Shown here piece after piece: positions 37,368 through 47,007 of a DNA stretch of 64,000 bases. The position numbers were made by a program, and so were the translations under genes. The notes beneath the pieces are model-generated. The model was not told where the DNA came from and did no database searches. It saw only the letters and a program-made list of their open reading frames with translations. Every line of letters starts with the position of its first letter. Position 1 is the stretch's first letter. Origin of the DNA: Candidatus Nitronauta litoralis (GTDB lineage Bacteria; Nitrospinota; Nitrospinia; Nitrospinales; Nitrospinaceae). Where the stretch lies: NCBI GenBank assembly GCA_015698285.1, contig CP048685.1, positions 62,001 to 126,000 on the forward strand. The letters are read 5' to 3'.

Positions 37368-38555
37368 TTATACAGCGTTCATCAAGTCGTCCATTTCCCA
37401 GGCATCTTCAGATTCCTCACCCCACACCGAACCATCGTCGACCAATTCGGTGTAATCGTCGAACCAGTAGGCCTCGGGATTTCGCTTGAACACCATGAAG
37501 CGTGCGGAATTATGATTGTCTGCTGCCCGCTGGTAACGGAAATAAATATTTTTCCCTGTTAACCCAACGCATTCTATTTTTCCTGAATTATGCGACATCA
37601 CAAACCTGGCTCTCTTGCCAAGTCCCGAGCAATAGGTTCTGGCTCTTTCAAAAATTTCATAGGCACGTTCAACAGGCATTGTGTAAGGCTTGTTGCCCAG
37701 GGTTGGCCTGCAATGAAAGACATAGTATGGAGGCACACCGATGTAAGACAATTCATTGAACAAATTTCCAAGAGTTTTTGGATCGTCGTTTACACCTGCG
37801 ATCATCGGAGTCTGGTTAAGCACAATGGCTCCTGATTCCATCAGGAAGTTCAAGCCTCGAATTGCCTCCGGAGTCAATTCCCGCGGATGGTTGAAGTGCG
37901 CCATTATATAAATACGCTTCTCGGTAGTGCTGTATTTACGGAACATCTCGCGCAAGCTCTCGTCGTTATAAATTCGCATTGGATTGAAAGCTGGAATCTT
38001 GGTACCGATTCGGATGATGCGCACATGGTCCACTTCCCGGAGCTTTTGAATAATCGGTTCAAGCTTGGAAGTCGACATGATAAGTGGATCCCCGCCCGTT
38101 AAAAGCACGTTGTTAATTTCCTTATGCTCTTTGATGTAAGCCAGGCCACCGGTAATGTCTTTCGTCACCTCATCGTTTTCGTCCATAAAGAGACGTTTGC
38201 GGAAACAGAACCGACAATAGGCGGCGCAAACTTCGTTGACCAACAATAGAGCGGTGGAATCGTATTTGTGTTCGATTCCCGGAGCCACGGTGTATTCTTC
38301 TTCACCTGATGCGTCCAACTGCCCCCATTCTTCCAACTCCTGCACTTCCGGGATCACAATCTTGCGGATCGGGTCGTGAGGATCATTCCAGTCGATGAGT
38401 GAATTGTAATAATCGTTGGAACGGAAAATAAATTTATCGTTCACGTCTTGCAGGTCATCCCTCTCATGGTCATTGAGTTCCGGAACCTGATGGAGACGGG
38501 TAAGATATTTTGGTTTTTTCTGCGTAAATTCACCTTGCGGTTTCAAACGGTTCAT
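37368..38555 (-). CDS. kamA: KamA family radical SAM aminomutase
   Basis: A 395-residue enzyme of the lysine 2,3-aminomutase family, which uses SAM, a 4Fe-4S cluster and PLP to shift an amino group. The cluster motif is CAAYCRFCFRKRLF (CxxxCxxC). VLLTGGDPLIMSTSKLEPII is the GGDPL segment typical of the family. MAHFNHPRELTPEAI, LNQTPMIAGVNDDP and PYYVFHCRPTLGNKPYTMP follow in order as in KamA and EpmB. At 395 residues it is longer than EpmB (about 340) and shorter than clostridial KamA (about 416). It could serve lysine use or beta-lysine osmolyte synthesis; no yodP/ablB-type acetyltransferase lies next to it. It ends in an acidic Trp/Glu/Asp stretch. Confidence 0.88.
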   Translation of the reverse strand: MNRLKPQGEFTQKKPKYLTRLHQVPELNDHERDDLQDVNDKFIFRSNDYYNSLIDWNDPHDPIRKIVIPEVQELEEWGQLDASGEEEYTVAPGIEHKYDSTALLLVNEVCAAYCRFCFRKRLFMDENDEVTKDITGGLAYIKEHKEINNVLLTGGDPLIMSTSKLEPIIQKLREVDHVRIIRIGTKIPAFNPMRIYNDESLREMFRKYSTTEKRIYIMAHFNHPRELTPEAIRGLNFLMESGAIVLNQTPMIAGVNDDPKTLGNLFNELSYIGVPPYYVFHCRPTLGNKPYTMPVERAYEIFERARTYCSGLGKRARFVMSHNSGKIECVGLTGKNIYFRYQRAADNHNSARFMVFKRNPEAYWFDDYTELVDDGSVWGEESEDAWEMDDLMNAV

Positions 38556-39591
38556 ACAAACACCTTTTGAAGTGGAGGACCATTAAACTATTGGCTCCCC
38601 CGATGAGCCATACCGGGATTCTAATTTTCAGAAAACCCGGCGCCTTCATTGAAAAGTTCCCAAGTATATTGGGAACCCGTCAATTCACTATTAAAATTGA
38701 GACCACCTGAAACTGAGGGTCTCTGGACAAAACCTTACTTTCTCTCAACCAGAAGAAGCAGGTTTTTGTTAAGAATCCTGATTTATTAGATGACTATTAA
38801 TTTCTGGAATAGGAGCGAGCTTTACCTATTCTTTACCGGGAGGCCGGTATTTACTCTTGGATATAAATTAAACGGGACAAACCTCTTTCCCCACAAATAC
38901 ACTGCGAGGCAAAACGATAAGTCGTAAATCCATTCCCGGTCATTGGTCGGATCGAACGCATTCTGACATAACCTGACCCGGTTTTGGTCAATACCAGCAA
39001 ATAAATATACATTTTTATGGATAAATTCACAGGTAATTGTGGCGAGTCATCCGCTCCTTCCAATCTCACCCTGCACAGCAAACTTTACCGCCTGGATTGT
39101 CGGGGTCAAGCAGTCAACAGATTCTTAATTTAAAGAATAACTTCCTTGTATTAACTACTAAAAACAACCAAAACATCCAGGCTCCCCAAACATGACTTAA
39201 TCATTGTTTTTTAACAGGTTATGCAGGGCAAGGTTAATAGGCCAACGAGGACCGGAATGGATTTTTTTATTGTTTACTAAAATACTTAAAGACCCCTAAA
39301 CATCTGTAGTGCCTCCAACTGCCAATCAAAACCTTCCCCAACTTCTGTTATTTTTTGGTTTAAAAGGGTAAGCCGAAGCCCCTTTTAACACAAAAAAAAC
39401 ACATAAGGTTAAATCCTGACATGGAATTTTAGATTGAAAATTGACAGTAAACAAATGAAAGATTGAGAAACCTTATGGTCCTGTAACCCGGCAAAATTCA
39501 GGCCCTTAAGCAAAGTCATTTTGATATAAAGCATTGATTTGACGAGCAAAATTGTTAAAATGCCAATATTATCCCAAGAAAAACCACACAA
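38556..39591. other. Intergenic region of about 1 kb, no gene supported
   Basis: This divergent stretch lies between kamA and the giant sensor gene. It holds an 8-bp inverted repeat (38656-38676) and a second imperfect hairpin GAGACC...GGTCTC (38699-38723), both on the kamA side. The longest open frame (38851-39081, minus, 76 codons) has no ribosome binding site and no recognisable composition. The rest is A+T-rich with several poly-T and poly-A runs. It probably contains leader and promoter sequence for both genes. Confidence 0.5.
38656..38676. promoter_or_regulatory. Perfect inverted repeat upstream of kamA, candidate operator
   Basis: GTTCCCAA (38656-38663), a 5-nt spacer, and TTGGGAAC (38669-38676) lie about 100 bases before the kamA start. 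The symmetry with a 5-nt centre fits a dimeric regulator site. No T-run follows on either strand, which argues against a terminator. Confidence 0.4.
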
Positions 39592-39606
39592 TTGAAGGAG
39601 TGGGGA

Positions 39607-42600
39607 TTGCGAAGTGAGATTCCTCTACAAAGCAATCCGGACGGCATGGAAACCTCCCTGTCATCGCAAATAGAAGGGGAGCCCAAATCCCAGTCCGGAT
39701 GGGCCGATATGGGTCGAGGACTCTTCCTGGGCCTGATATTGCTATTGCTGGTTGTCCTCTTGTCCTGGTGGTCTTTGGAGCAAATTGAGGAAAAAACCAG
39801 GGATGATCTGGAAAGCACCCTCAATACAGTTCTAAACACGACGCACGAAGCCCTTCATATATGGGCAGGTGAACGAAAGGCCGATATTTCTGCAATTATC
39901 GACCAACCGCGATTGCAACAAATAGTTCAGGCGACAGTAAACTCCCGGAAAACCTCCCGCCAGGACCTTCTTTCCAGCCCTCAACTCAATGAATTACGCT
40001 CCCTCTTCCGTGAAACTTTAACCCGACAAGGTTACCTCGGGTTTGCTGTGATCAACCCCCATGGGGTGATCCTTGGAGCAACGGAAGATGCTCTGGTTGG
40101 TGGAAAGCACATCCTTTCCAGAAATGGTGATTATCTCAAGCGGGTTTTTGAAGGTGAAGTCCTGGTGAGTTTACCCATGGTATCTGAAGTCCTGCTCCCC
40201 AACCCTTTTGGGGAATATGAAAAAAATCAACCGACGATGTTTGTGGTTGGTCCTGTCCGGAATGTGGGAGAACAGGTTCTGGGTGCCCTGGCGCTCAGAA
40301 TTGATCCAAACAAGGATTTCACTCGCATTCCCCAATTGGGCCGCATGGGTTTATCAGGTGAAACCTATGGGTTTGGTGGTGACGGGAAACTGCTAACCGA
40401 GAGCCGCTTTGAACAACACCTGATCCAGACCGGTCTTTTAAGACCCGGGCAAGGTGCCATTCTTAATGTCGACATACGGGACCCGGGCGGAAGCCTGGTT
40501 GACGGCTTTCGCCCTACTGTTTCAAGAGAGAAACAACCCCTGACCCAAATGGCCGTAAGCGCTCTGGACCATGAAAGTGGTGCCAATATGGAAGGTTACC
40601 GGGATTACCGTGGAACACCGGTTGTTGGAGTGTGGCTGTGGGATTCTGAGCTGGGTCTGGGACTCACTACCGAAATGGATGTGGATGAAGCTTTCGAGTC
40701 TTTCCGGTCGACGCGGTTCCTGGTAGTCAATACTCTTGCGCTCATTCTTGTTTTTTTCCTGGCATTTTCTGTAGCACAAACTCGGGGACGCACCCGGGCT
40801 CTCCAGCTTGCTCACCAGATACGCGAACGTGAAAACCAGATAACGGCTGTTCTCGACAACGTGGTCGACGCCATTCTCACTATTGACTCCGAGGGATCGA
40901 TCGAATCGTTTAACAACGCGGCGGAGAGAATTTTTGGTTACAAGGACAACGAAGTGATTGGCAGCCAGTTTAAAATTCTCATTGCCCATCAGGATGACAA
41001 TTCAGAAATAGAATCTGACGAAGAGCCCTCGGATTCATTCACCGATTTTGACGCACTCTCCACCAGAAAAGAACTATCGGGTATCCGGGCGGATGGCTCT
41101 ATCTTTCCAATGGAGCTCAATTACAGCCAAGTGGCTTTCGAAAACCGGAGTCTCACAATCGTAATAGTCAGGGACATTAGCGAACGCATAAGGGCTGAAA
41201 AGGAAATCCAGGATGCCAAGGACGAATTGGAAAACCGGGTCCAAGAACGCACTTCGGACCTTGAAAACGCCCTAAAAGCCGTTGAAGCCGAAATCAGTAA
41301 ACGCCAGGCTTTTGAAAAAGAGCTGCAGGATTCCAATGAATTCCTGACAAGTATTCTGGGAAGCCCCACTGACATTTCCATTGTATCAACGGACCTGAAT
41401 GGCAAAATCCTTTACTGGAATCAGGGTGCTGAAAATTTACTAGGTTACAAGGCCGAAGAAATGGTCAATAAGGAAACAGTCAATATCCTCTATCCCGAAG
41501 ACGGGCCATCCCGTGACCTTGCTGCAGAAAAAGCCATGCAGATCGTAAAGACTAAACGAGGAACCAGCTTTGAAGTAGAAGAAATCACCCGTGAAGGAAA
41601 ACGAATCTGGGTGCAGTTGACCCTTTCCCCAAGGCTCAATCATCAGGAGGAAGTAATCGGTATTTTAGGGATCGGTGGCAACATCACCGGACTTAAACAT
41701 ACCGAGGCAACACTAAAAAAACAGTCCACTTATCTGCAAATGCTGGAAGACCTCGCCCACACCTCCAGTCGGGCAGCGAGCCATGATGAGGCTCTTCAAA
41801 CCTGCCTCGATCAGATCTGCACCGGGCTCGACTGGCCAATGGCAAATTTGTTTGTTCCGGCGGAAGATGCGTCAGGCGATTTACTCTGCTCCCCCATTCA
41901 CCACAACAGCGAAACAGCACTGTTACGGAACCTGAGGAAACTGACGGAAGTCACGCGTCTGCCTCGGGGTGAAGATTTGCCGGGTCGTGTTTTTCAAACA
42001 TCTGCACCCTACTGGACCAACCAGGTAGAAGAGGACATTTTACCTGTAAGAGCAAGGGAGGCACGGCGTGCTGAAATAAAAAGCGGATTCGCCTTTCCTA
42101 TCCTCATGGGCACTGAAGTTTTAGGTGTCCTGGAGTTTTTTTCACTTAAAGAGCACAAGCAGGATCAGGAGCTTTTAGAGTTTATGGCCCAGGTAGGCCA
42201 TCAAATGGGACGCATTTTAAATCGCAAACGTGCCGACCGCGTTTTGAAACGCATGCAAAACTTTCTTGGGCTATACAAAGGACTTGCGGAAGCTGCTTAT
42301 CGCTCGGTTTCGCTGGAAGAAGCCCTTCAAACTTCCATTGATCATCTTTGCAACCTCCATAACTGGTCGGTGGGCCATTTAATTAAACCCGACCTGGAGC
42401 ATCAGGAATCTCTGGTAAGCGCGGGTATCTGGCATTTTGACAATCCGGAATCCTCACAAAATTTTCGAAAAGTTTCTGAAGAAATGACGTTTTCGAAAGG
42501 GATTGGATTTCCAGGACTGGTCACTGAAAACCGCGCCCCGGTCTGGCTTAACGATCTGGGTGAAAAAAGCACCTTTGATCGCGCCAGTCTGGCCCGCGGC

Positions 42601-43932
42601 CTTGGGCTCGCCTCGGCCTGGGCCTTTCCCCTCATTTACCAGCAGAAGGTCGTGGGCATATTTGAATGTTATGGAAAAACTGCCGCCAAACCTGATAAAG
42701 ATTTCCTGGAGGACATGCAGGGCATCTGTGACCTGTTGGCCCAGTTGATTCACTTAAGACAACAGGAATCCGAGTCCAATCGGGACACCAACCGCCAGAG
42801 AACCCTTATCCAGCAAGCCCCGGTCGGCATCATGGCATTGAAAACCGATGGCACCATTGTTTCTTTCAACCCTGCCGCCGAATTCATTCTTGGATATGAA
42901 GCCGACGACATTTGTGGAGAAAATGTCTCAGGCATATTGCCAGAGGCCTATAGCGGGGGTTCTTCCTCATGGCTCATCCAGGCAGCAGGAACATCCGGCA
43001 CTTCGAACGCCTCCCTTCAAAGGACCACATTCGGGCTACGTAAAAATGGAACTCCGGTACAACTGAACATCGCCATCAATCACGCACACGGCGAAGACGA
43101 AGACCTTTTGATTGTGATCATGCACTATGTACCACAAGTCGACACCAGACAGGAGAGGCACCTTCCATCTGCACCAACCGCAAAACAGGATCAGCCGGTT
43201 TCCCCCGATCAACCTCTTGACCTTGCCCGCCCGCAAAAACGATTCCCACTGGCCGAGCAATTAACAGAGGTGGGTAACCAGACCATCACCACCGCGCACG
43301 ATTTCAATTCACCCGTGTTTGGCGTGCAACAGCTTGTGAAATCCTTACGCAGTATGGTTCAGCTGAGTGACCACCAGAAAGCGCTGTTCGATTTGCTCGA
43401 AAGAAAATGCCGCCGTATTGGGGAGGGGTTTAAGCAATTAAAGGAATTTTATCGGCCTCATTCAGGAATTGGCGGACCGCTGGATGTAAACGAAGCACTG
43501 GAAGACATCCTCACTCTTAATCAGAAAGTGTTTGAAAACCGACGCATCAAGATTGAAAAACATTACGCAGATAATCTACCCAAAATCGATGCGGTTTCTG
43601 ATCAAATCCATCAGGCATTACAAAATTTGATCCGGCATTCAGAAGAAAGTATTGCGGACCATACCGGAGAAATAATGATCGCAACAGAAGCGGAAGCAGA
43701 TTGGGTAAAAATTTATATTCTGGACAATGGAAACAGTATGGCTCCCGGGTATCTTGAATCATTATTTGATCCGGTATCGGGCAACTCCGCAAACGAGGAC
43801 AAGGAAACCAGCCTGCCTTTACAATATTCGATCAATATCATCAAAACCCACAGTGGCAATCTGGAAGTTTCTCGGCGTGAAGAAAAAGGAAACGTTTACA
43901 CCGTAACCCTTCCTGTTCTGGGCAATGGTTAG
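39607..43932 (+). CDS. Giant membrane PAS/GAF sensor with a degenerate histidine-kinase core
   Basis: About 1441 residues. A TTG at 39607, seven bases after AAGGAG, is the likely start; an ATG at 39646 is the alternative. Order: membrane helix (about residues 36-57), periplasmic Cache-like sensor (to about 365), second helix (about 371-390), PAS (TAVLDNVVDAILTIDSEG), coiled coil, second PAS (SIVSTDLNGKILYWNQGAE), two GAF domains (each opening with DEALQTCLDQIC or EEALQTSIDHLC), third PAS (APVGIMALKTDGTIVSFNPA), and a kinase-like end. The H-box reads TAHDFNSPVFGVQQL with its His at 43297. The ATP site is eroded: the N-box Asn is His (NLIRHS, 43636), G1 reads DNGNS in place of DxGxG (43723), and the G2 glycines are missing (SLPLQYSINI). 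It may therefore signal without autophosphorylation. The channel-like gene follows closely. Confidence 0.88.
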   Translation: MRSEIPLQSNPDGMETSLSSQIEGEPKSQSGWADMGRGLFLGLILLLLVVLLSWWSLEQIEEKTRDDLESTLNTVLNTTHEALHIWAGERKADISAIIDQPRLQQIVQATVNSRKTSRQDLLSSPQLNELRSLFRETLTRQGYLGFAVINPHGVILGATEDALVGGKHILSRNGDYLKRVFEGEVLVSLPMVSEVLLPNPFGEYEKNQPTMFVVGPVRNVGEQVLGALALRIDPNKDFTRIPQLGRMGLSGETYGFGGDGKLLTESRFEQHLIQTGLLRPGQGAILNVDIRDPGGSLVDGFRPTVSREKQPLTQMAVSALDHESGANMEGYRDYRGTPVVGVWLWDSELGLGLTTEMDVDEAFESFRSTRFLVVNTLALILVFFLAFSVAQTRGRTRALQLAHQIRERENQITAVLDNVVDAILTIDSEGSIESFNNAAERIFGYKDNEVIGSQFKILIAHQDDNSEIESDEEPSDSFTDFDALSTRKELSGIRADGSIFPMELNYSQVAFENRSLTIVIVRDISERIRAEKEIQDAKDELENRVQERTSDLENALKAVEAEISKRQAFEKELQDSNEFLTSILGSPTDISIVSTDLNGKILYWNQGAENLLGYKAEEMVNKETVNILYPEDGPSRDLAAEKAMQIVKTKRGTSFEVEEITREGKRIWVQLTLSPRLNHQEEVIGILGIGGNITGLKHTEATLKKQSTYLQMLEDLAHTSSRAASHDEALQTCLDQICTGLDWPMANLFVPAEDASGDLLCSPIHHNSETALLRNLRKLTEVTRLPRGEDLPGRVFQTSAPYWTNQVEEDILPVRAREARRAEIKSGFAFPILMGTEVLGVLEFFSLKEHKQDQELLEFMAQVGHQMGRILNRKRADRVLKRMQNFLGLYKGLAEAAYRSVSLEEALQTSIDHLCNLHNWSVGHLIKPDLEHQESLVSAGIWHFDNPESSQNFRKVSEEMTFSKGIGFPGLVTENRAPVWLNDLGEKSTFDRASLARGLGLASAWAFPLIYQQKVVGIFECYGKTAAKPDKDFLEDMQGICDLLAQLIHLRQQESESNRDTNRQRTLIQQAPVGIMALKTDGTIVSFNPAAEFILGYEADDICGENVSGILPEAYSGGSSSWLIQAAGTSGTSNASLQRTTFGLRKNGTPVQLNIAINHAHGEDEDLLIVIMHYVPQVDTRQERHLPSAPTAKQDQPVSPDQPLDLARPQKRFPLAEQLTEVGNQTITTAHDFNSPVFGVQQLVKSLRSMVQLSDHQKALFDLLERKCRRIGEGFKQLKEFYRPHSGIGGPLDVNEALEDILTLNQKVFENRRIKIEKHYADNLPKIDAVSDQIHQALQNLIRHSEESIADHTGEIMIATEAEADWVKIYILDNGNSMAPGYLESLFDPVSGNSANEDKETSLPLQYSINIIKTHSGNLEVSRREEKGNVYTVTLPVLGNG

Positions 43933-43940
43933 AGAGGGTG

Positions 43941-46163
43941 ATGATGAACCAGCCTCCGGACCTGAATGAAACATCCAGGAAACGGCTCAATGATCCACGA
44001 CAGGTTGAATTAGCCGACACTGGTAAAAAGAGATTTTCACCAAAACTCCTGTTCAGGGTTTTTTCAAGCCTTTCTGTTTTGGGCCTGTTATTGTCTTCCT
44101 CCCTTTGGTTCCAATATCTCAACAACAAAGAACAGGCAATCCAGGTTGCTAAAACCAATGCCAGCCTGATCACAAGTCATTCAGCAGAAGAAATTGACAC
44201 TTTGTTGACTGCTATCACTCCTTTGGCAGACAGCCTTGCCAATGAGTTAAGCGAAGGTGTTGTTGACCGGAAAGAGTTACTTCCCAGGTTGCGGAAGATT
44301 CTCGATAACAACACCGGTATTCGAGGTGCAGGAGTCGCCTATGCCCCCAATCAATACGATCCAGAAATTCGCCTTTTTGCTCCCATGTACATCCGTGAAG
44401 GCTCCAGCCTGAATTTCATGCAGGTTGAATCCCTTTACGATTACACTCTGCAGGAACACGACTGGTATTCAATTCCTTTCGCCAATCGTAGCCCAATCTG
44501 GACAGAGCCGGAACTGGACCCGGAGTCCGGAGATATCGTAGCCCGCTATGGAGTTCCATTTTACAAACCGGGAAACAACCGCCGTGGAGAACCCGCAGGG
44601 GTGGTGTTCCTTCAGTTACTTCTGAATCAGATAAAAAACCTGGTTGGGTCACTAGACCTTGGAAAAACCGGTTACGGATTTATCCTTTCAAAAAAAGGCC
44701 GCTTTCTTTCTCACCCAATCGAAAAATATGTCAAATCGGGACTGAGCCTTTTTGATCTTGCCGACCAGCAAAAGGATGGCACGTTGCGAATGGTCGGAGC
44801 CCAGGTCATCACTGGGAAAAGTGGATCCGTTGAACATGTCAACCCCGCTACGGGTCAGTTGTCGTGGATGTTTTTTGAACCTATACCATCGACAGGCTGG
44901 TCCATGGTGGTTGTCTTTGTGCGCGAGAAAATTGGTGCCAACACGCAGCAATTGAGGCAGCAGGAAATCTGGATCGCCATGAGCGCGGTGATCGTCCTGT
45001 CTTTATTGTCGGTCCTTCTCACTCGGGCTTATCTCGGCGGGTTGCGTCGCATCTGGACCCTGATGCTGACCATTTCGGTCCTGTTCATGTGCGGCATTGC
45101 ATTCATTTGGCATTTGACCATTCGCGATCCTATCAATGAAGAGAAACGTGTCGTCACAATTGTCGATCGTGCAGGTCTGGACAATTTTGTAACCTCTCTC
45201 AAAAAATCCATGGGAGACAGCACCGGGCATCCACCGGTTTTTATTCCCACCGGATTGTTCGTCCAGTCAATGGAGTTTGCGAATGCGAACAACACAATCC
45301 TCACGGGCTACCTCTGGCAAAAGTTCACACTGGGAGAGCATGACAATATCGAGCGTGGCTTTTTATTTCCTGAGTTGTCTTCTTCCGACGATGTTGATAT
45401 CGAGGAGCAGTTCCGGCGCAAGGATAGTGATACCGAGACAGTCCAATGGTATTTCCGCGTTGTGCTCAGGGAAAGGTTCGATTATTCGCATTACCCTTTT
45501 GACAAGGTAAATATCAGGATTCGGTTATGGTCAAAAGATTTTAATAATAATGTTATCCTTATACCAGATCTGGAAGCGTACACTCTGATCAACCCAACCT
45601 CTCTGCCTGGCCTGGAGAAAGATTTATTTCTTCCGGGATGGACTTTCCAGGAAAGCTATTTCGATTACAAGTACAACACCTTCACCACTGACTTTGGCAA
45701 AATCAGTCACCGCGGTCATGAAACTCTTCCAGAAATGTATTTTAATATCGTTTCGCGACGCAACTTTCTTGGCCCCTTCATTTCGAACCTGATCCCGATC
45801 ATTGTCGTTTCCTTCATGCTGTTCGGTCTCCTCATGATCGGAACAAAGCATTCTGAAAAAAGCAGTTGGCTCAATTTTAACGCCCAGGATATCCTCGCTT
45901 CCTGCGCCGCCTTGATATTCGTAATCATCCTCGCCCATATAGATCTGCGTGGCACTCTCGCGTCAGAAGGAATCCTGTATCTGGAGTACTTTTATTTTGT
46001 CATGTACATCGCTACCTTGATGGTCACCGTAAACGCCATCCTGTTTTCATGGGATATCCAGCTCAAATTGATCCAGTATGAAGACAATCTGATTCCAAAA
46101 CTGATGTTCTGGCCGCTCATCACAGGATGCCTGCTTATCCTGACTCTGGTCATTTTTTACTGA
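43941..46163 (+). CDS. Double-Cache sensor fused to a pentameric ligand-gated ion channel-like module
   Basis: About 740 residues. The start is one of adjacent GTG/ATG/ATG codons after AGAGGG; 43941 is used. Helix 1 (about 39-59) leads to a periplasmic double-Cache domain (70-335, with WYSIPFANRSPIWTEPELD and ARYGVPFYKP). Helices at about 344-362 and 372-392 flank an Arg-rich cytosolic turn. A periplasmic beta-rich domain (400-605) contains RFDYSHYPFDKVNIRIRLWS, which resembles the Pro-loop of Cys-loop-type receptors without the cysteines. SRRNFLGPFISNLIPIIVVS then looks like the start of M1, and M2 (650-667), M3 (678-704) and a C-terminal M4 (721-740) follow. This is the topology of prokaryotic pLGICs with extra N-terminal domains. 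The gene lies 8 bases after the sensor gene. Ligand and ion are unknown. Confidence 0.75.
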   Translation: MMNQPPDLNETSRKRLNDPRQVELADTGKKRFSPKLLFRVFSSLSVLGLLLSSSLWFQYLNNKEQAIQVAKTNASLITSHSAEEIDTLLTAITPLADSLANELSEGVVDRKELLPRLRKILDNNTGIRGAGVAYAPNQYDPEIRLFAPMYIREGSSLNFMQVESLYDYTLQEHDWYSIPFANRSPIWTEPELDPESGDIVARYGVPFYKPGNNRRGEPAGVVFLQLLLNQIKNLVGSLDLGKTGYGFILSKKGRFLSHPIEKYVKSGLSLFDLADQQKDGTLRMVGAQVITGKSGSVEHVNPATGQLSWMFFEPIPSTGWSMVVVFVREKIGANTQQLRQQEIWIAMSAVIVLSLLSVLLTRAYLGGLRRIWTLMLTISVLFMCGIAFIWHLTIRDPINEEKRVVTIVDRAGLDNFVTSLKKSMGDSTGHPPVFIPTGLFVQSMEFANANNTILTGYLWQKFTLGEHDNIERGFLFPELSSSDDVDIEEQFRRKDSDTETVQWYFRVVLRERFDYSHYPFDKVNIRIRLWSKDFNNNVILIPDLEAYTLINPTSLPGLEKDLFLPGWTFQESYFDYKYNTFTTDFGKISHRGHETLPEMYFNIVSRRNFLGPFISNLIPIIVVSFMLFGLLMIGTKHSEKSSWLNFNAQDILASCAALIFVIILAHIDLRGTLASEGILYLEYFYFVMYIATLMVTVNAILFSWDIQLKLIQYEDNLIPKLMFWPLITGCLLILTLVIFY

Positions 46164-46227
46164 AGGAAAAACCCTCTAAAAAGCCTGGGCCAGCAAGAGG
46201 AAATCCATTGATTTTAAAAGGATTTTC

Positions 46228-46257
46228 TTGACATTACCCGATCGGATAAATTAGCAT
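46228..46257 (+). promoter_or_regulatory. Possible sigma-70 promoter for the T6SS locus
   Basis: TTGACA (46228-46233) and TAGCAT (46252-46257) are 18 bases apart, about 190 bases before the TssJ-like start at 46449. The -35 box is perfect and the -10 box is partial. The intervening leader stays open in frame with the lipoprotein (ATG at 46269), but translation from there would place 60 residues before the lipoprotein signal. Confidence 0.4.
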
Positions 46258-46448
46258 ATGCCGGTAGGATGAGAGAGCTTTCTCTCGGTCTGAAAATCCA
46301 ACCGGAAGATTATGGAACCTCATTAACCACGTTCCAGAATCAATCGGATGGATCCCCCTGCCATGCTTTCTGCACGGATTCCTTAGGCCACCCGCTTCCT
46401 ACAATCCGGAAGCTCGCTCACCGTTATTTCCCTGAATTGAAGGAGACC

Positions 46449-46961
46449 ATGTTTTCCGACACCCCAAAACCACGGAACCAAGGATCAGCCAGGCAAAGTT
46501 TTCTTTTGCTCATGATCCTTTTTCTGGCCCTCATACTCAACGGATGCAATGTAGGGGCACGAACCATGGCCTTATTTGGTGGAGACTTGAACGTGCAGGT
46601 CGCTATCAGCGAACAAGCCAACCATAACCAACCGTTGATGGTGGATCTTGTGCTGGTCAACGATTCTGAGCTTCTCAAAAAATTGATGGAATTACCGGCG
46701 GATGAATGGTTTCAAAAGAGGGAACAATTTAAACGGGACTATCCGAAACGAACCGGGTTTGAATCCTGGGAATGGGAATGGACTCCAGGTCAAAAAGTTC
46801 CTGACCTGATCTTGCCGATTCGTGTCAAAGCGGAAGCTGGGTTAATTTTTGCTCGCTACTTTACAGAAGGCGATCACCGGGCCCGGTTTGATCCGCTAAA
46901 AAATATCTTCATTGAGTTTAACGAAGAAAGTTTCCAGGTCACCGTAACCCAGGGAACCTGA
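46449..46961 (+). CDS. tssJ: TssJ-like outer-membrane lipoprotein of the T6SS
   Basis: A 170-residue lipoprotein starting at the ATG with AGGAG three bases upstream. The signal peptide (SFLLLMILFLALILNG-C) ends in a lipobox. The mature part has LNVQVAISEQANHNQPLMVD, LVLVNDSELLKKLMELPADE and WFQKREQFKRDYP. This follows the TssJ pattern of a transthyretin-like sandwich in which 'V.L..L.D...F......FF' recurs. Similarity to classical TssJ is modest, and the call rests partly on position directly before tssK. TssJ anchors the TssLM envelope complex to the outer membrane. Confidence 0.7.
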   Translation: MFSDTPKPRNQGSARQSFLLLMILFLALILNGCNVGARTMALFGGDLNVQVAISEQANHNQPLMVDLVLVNDSELLKKLMELPADEWFQKREQFKRDYPKRTGFESWEWEWTPGQKVPDLILPIRVKAEAGLIFARYFTEGDHRARFDPLKNIFIEFNEESFQVTVTQGT

Positions 46962-47007
46962 ACAGTAACCTGTCTGTTATCAGGCGCAAATTTAAAGGAC
47001 CGGAATA

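Noticed and set aside
38851-39081. 76-codon minus-strand frame in the 1-kb gap
   Set aside because: No ribosome binding site, no signal or domain, and amino-acid use unlike the neighbouring genes.
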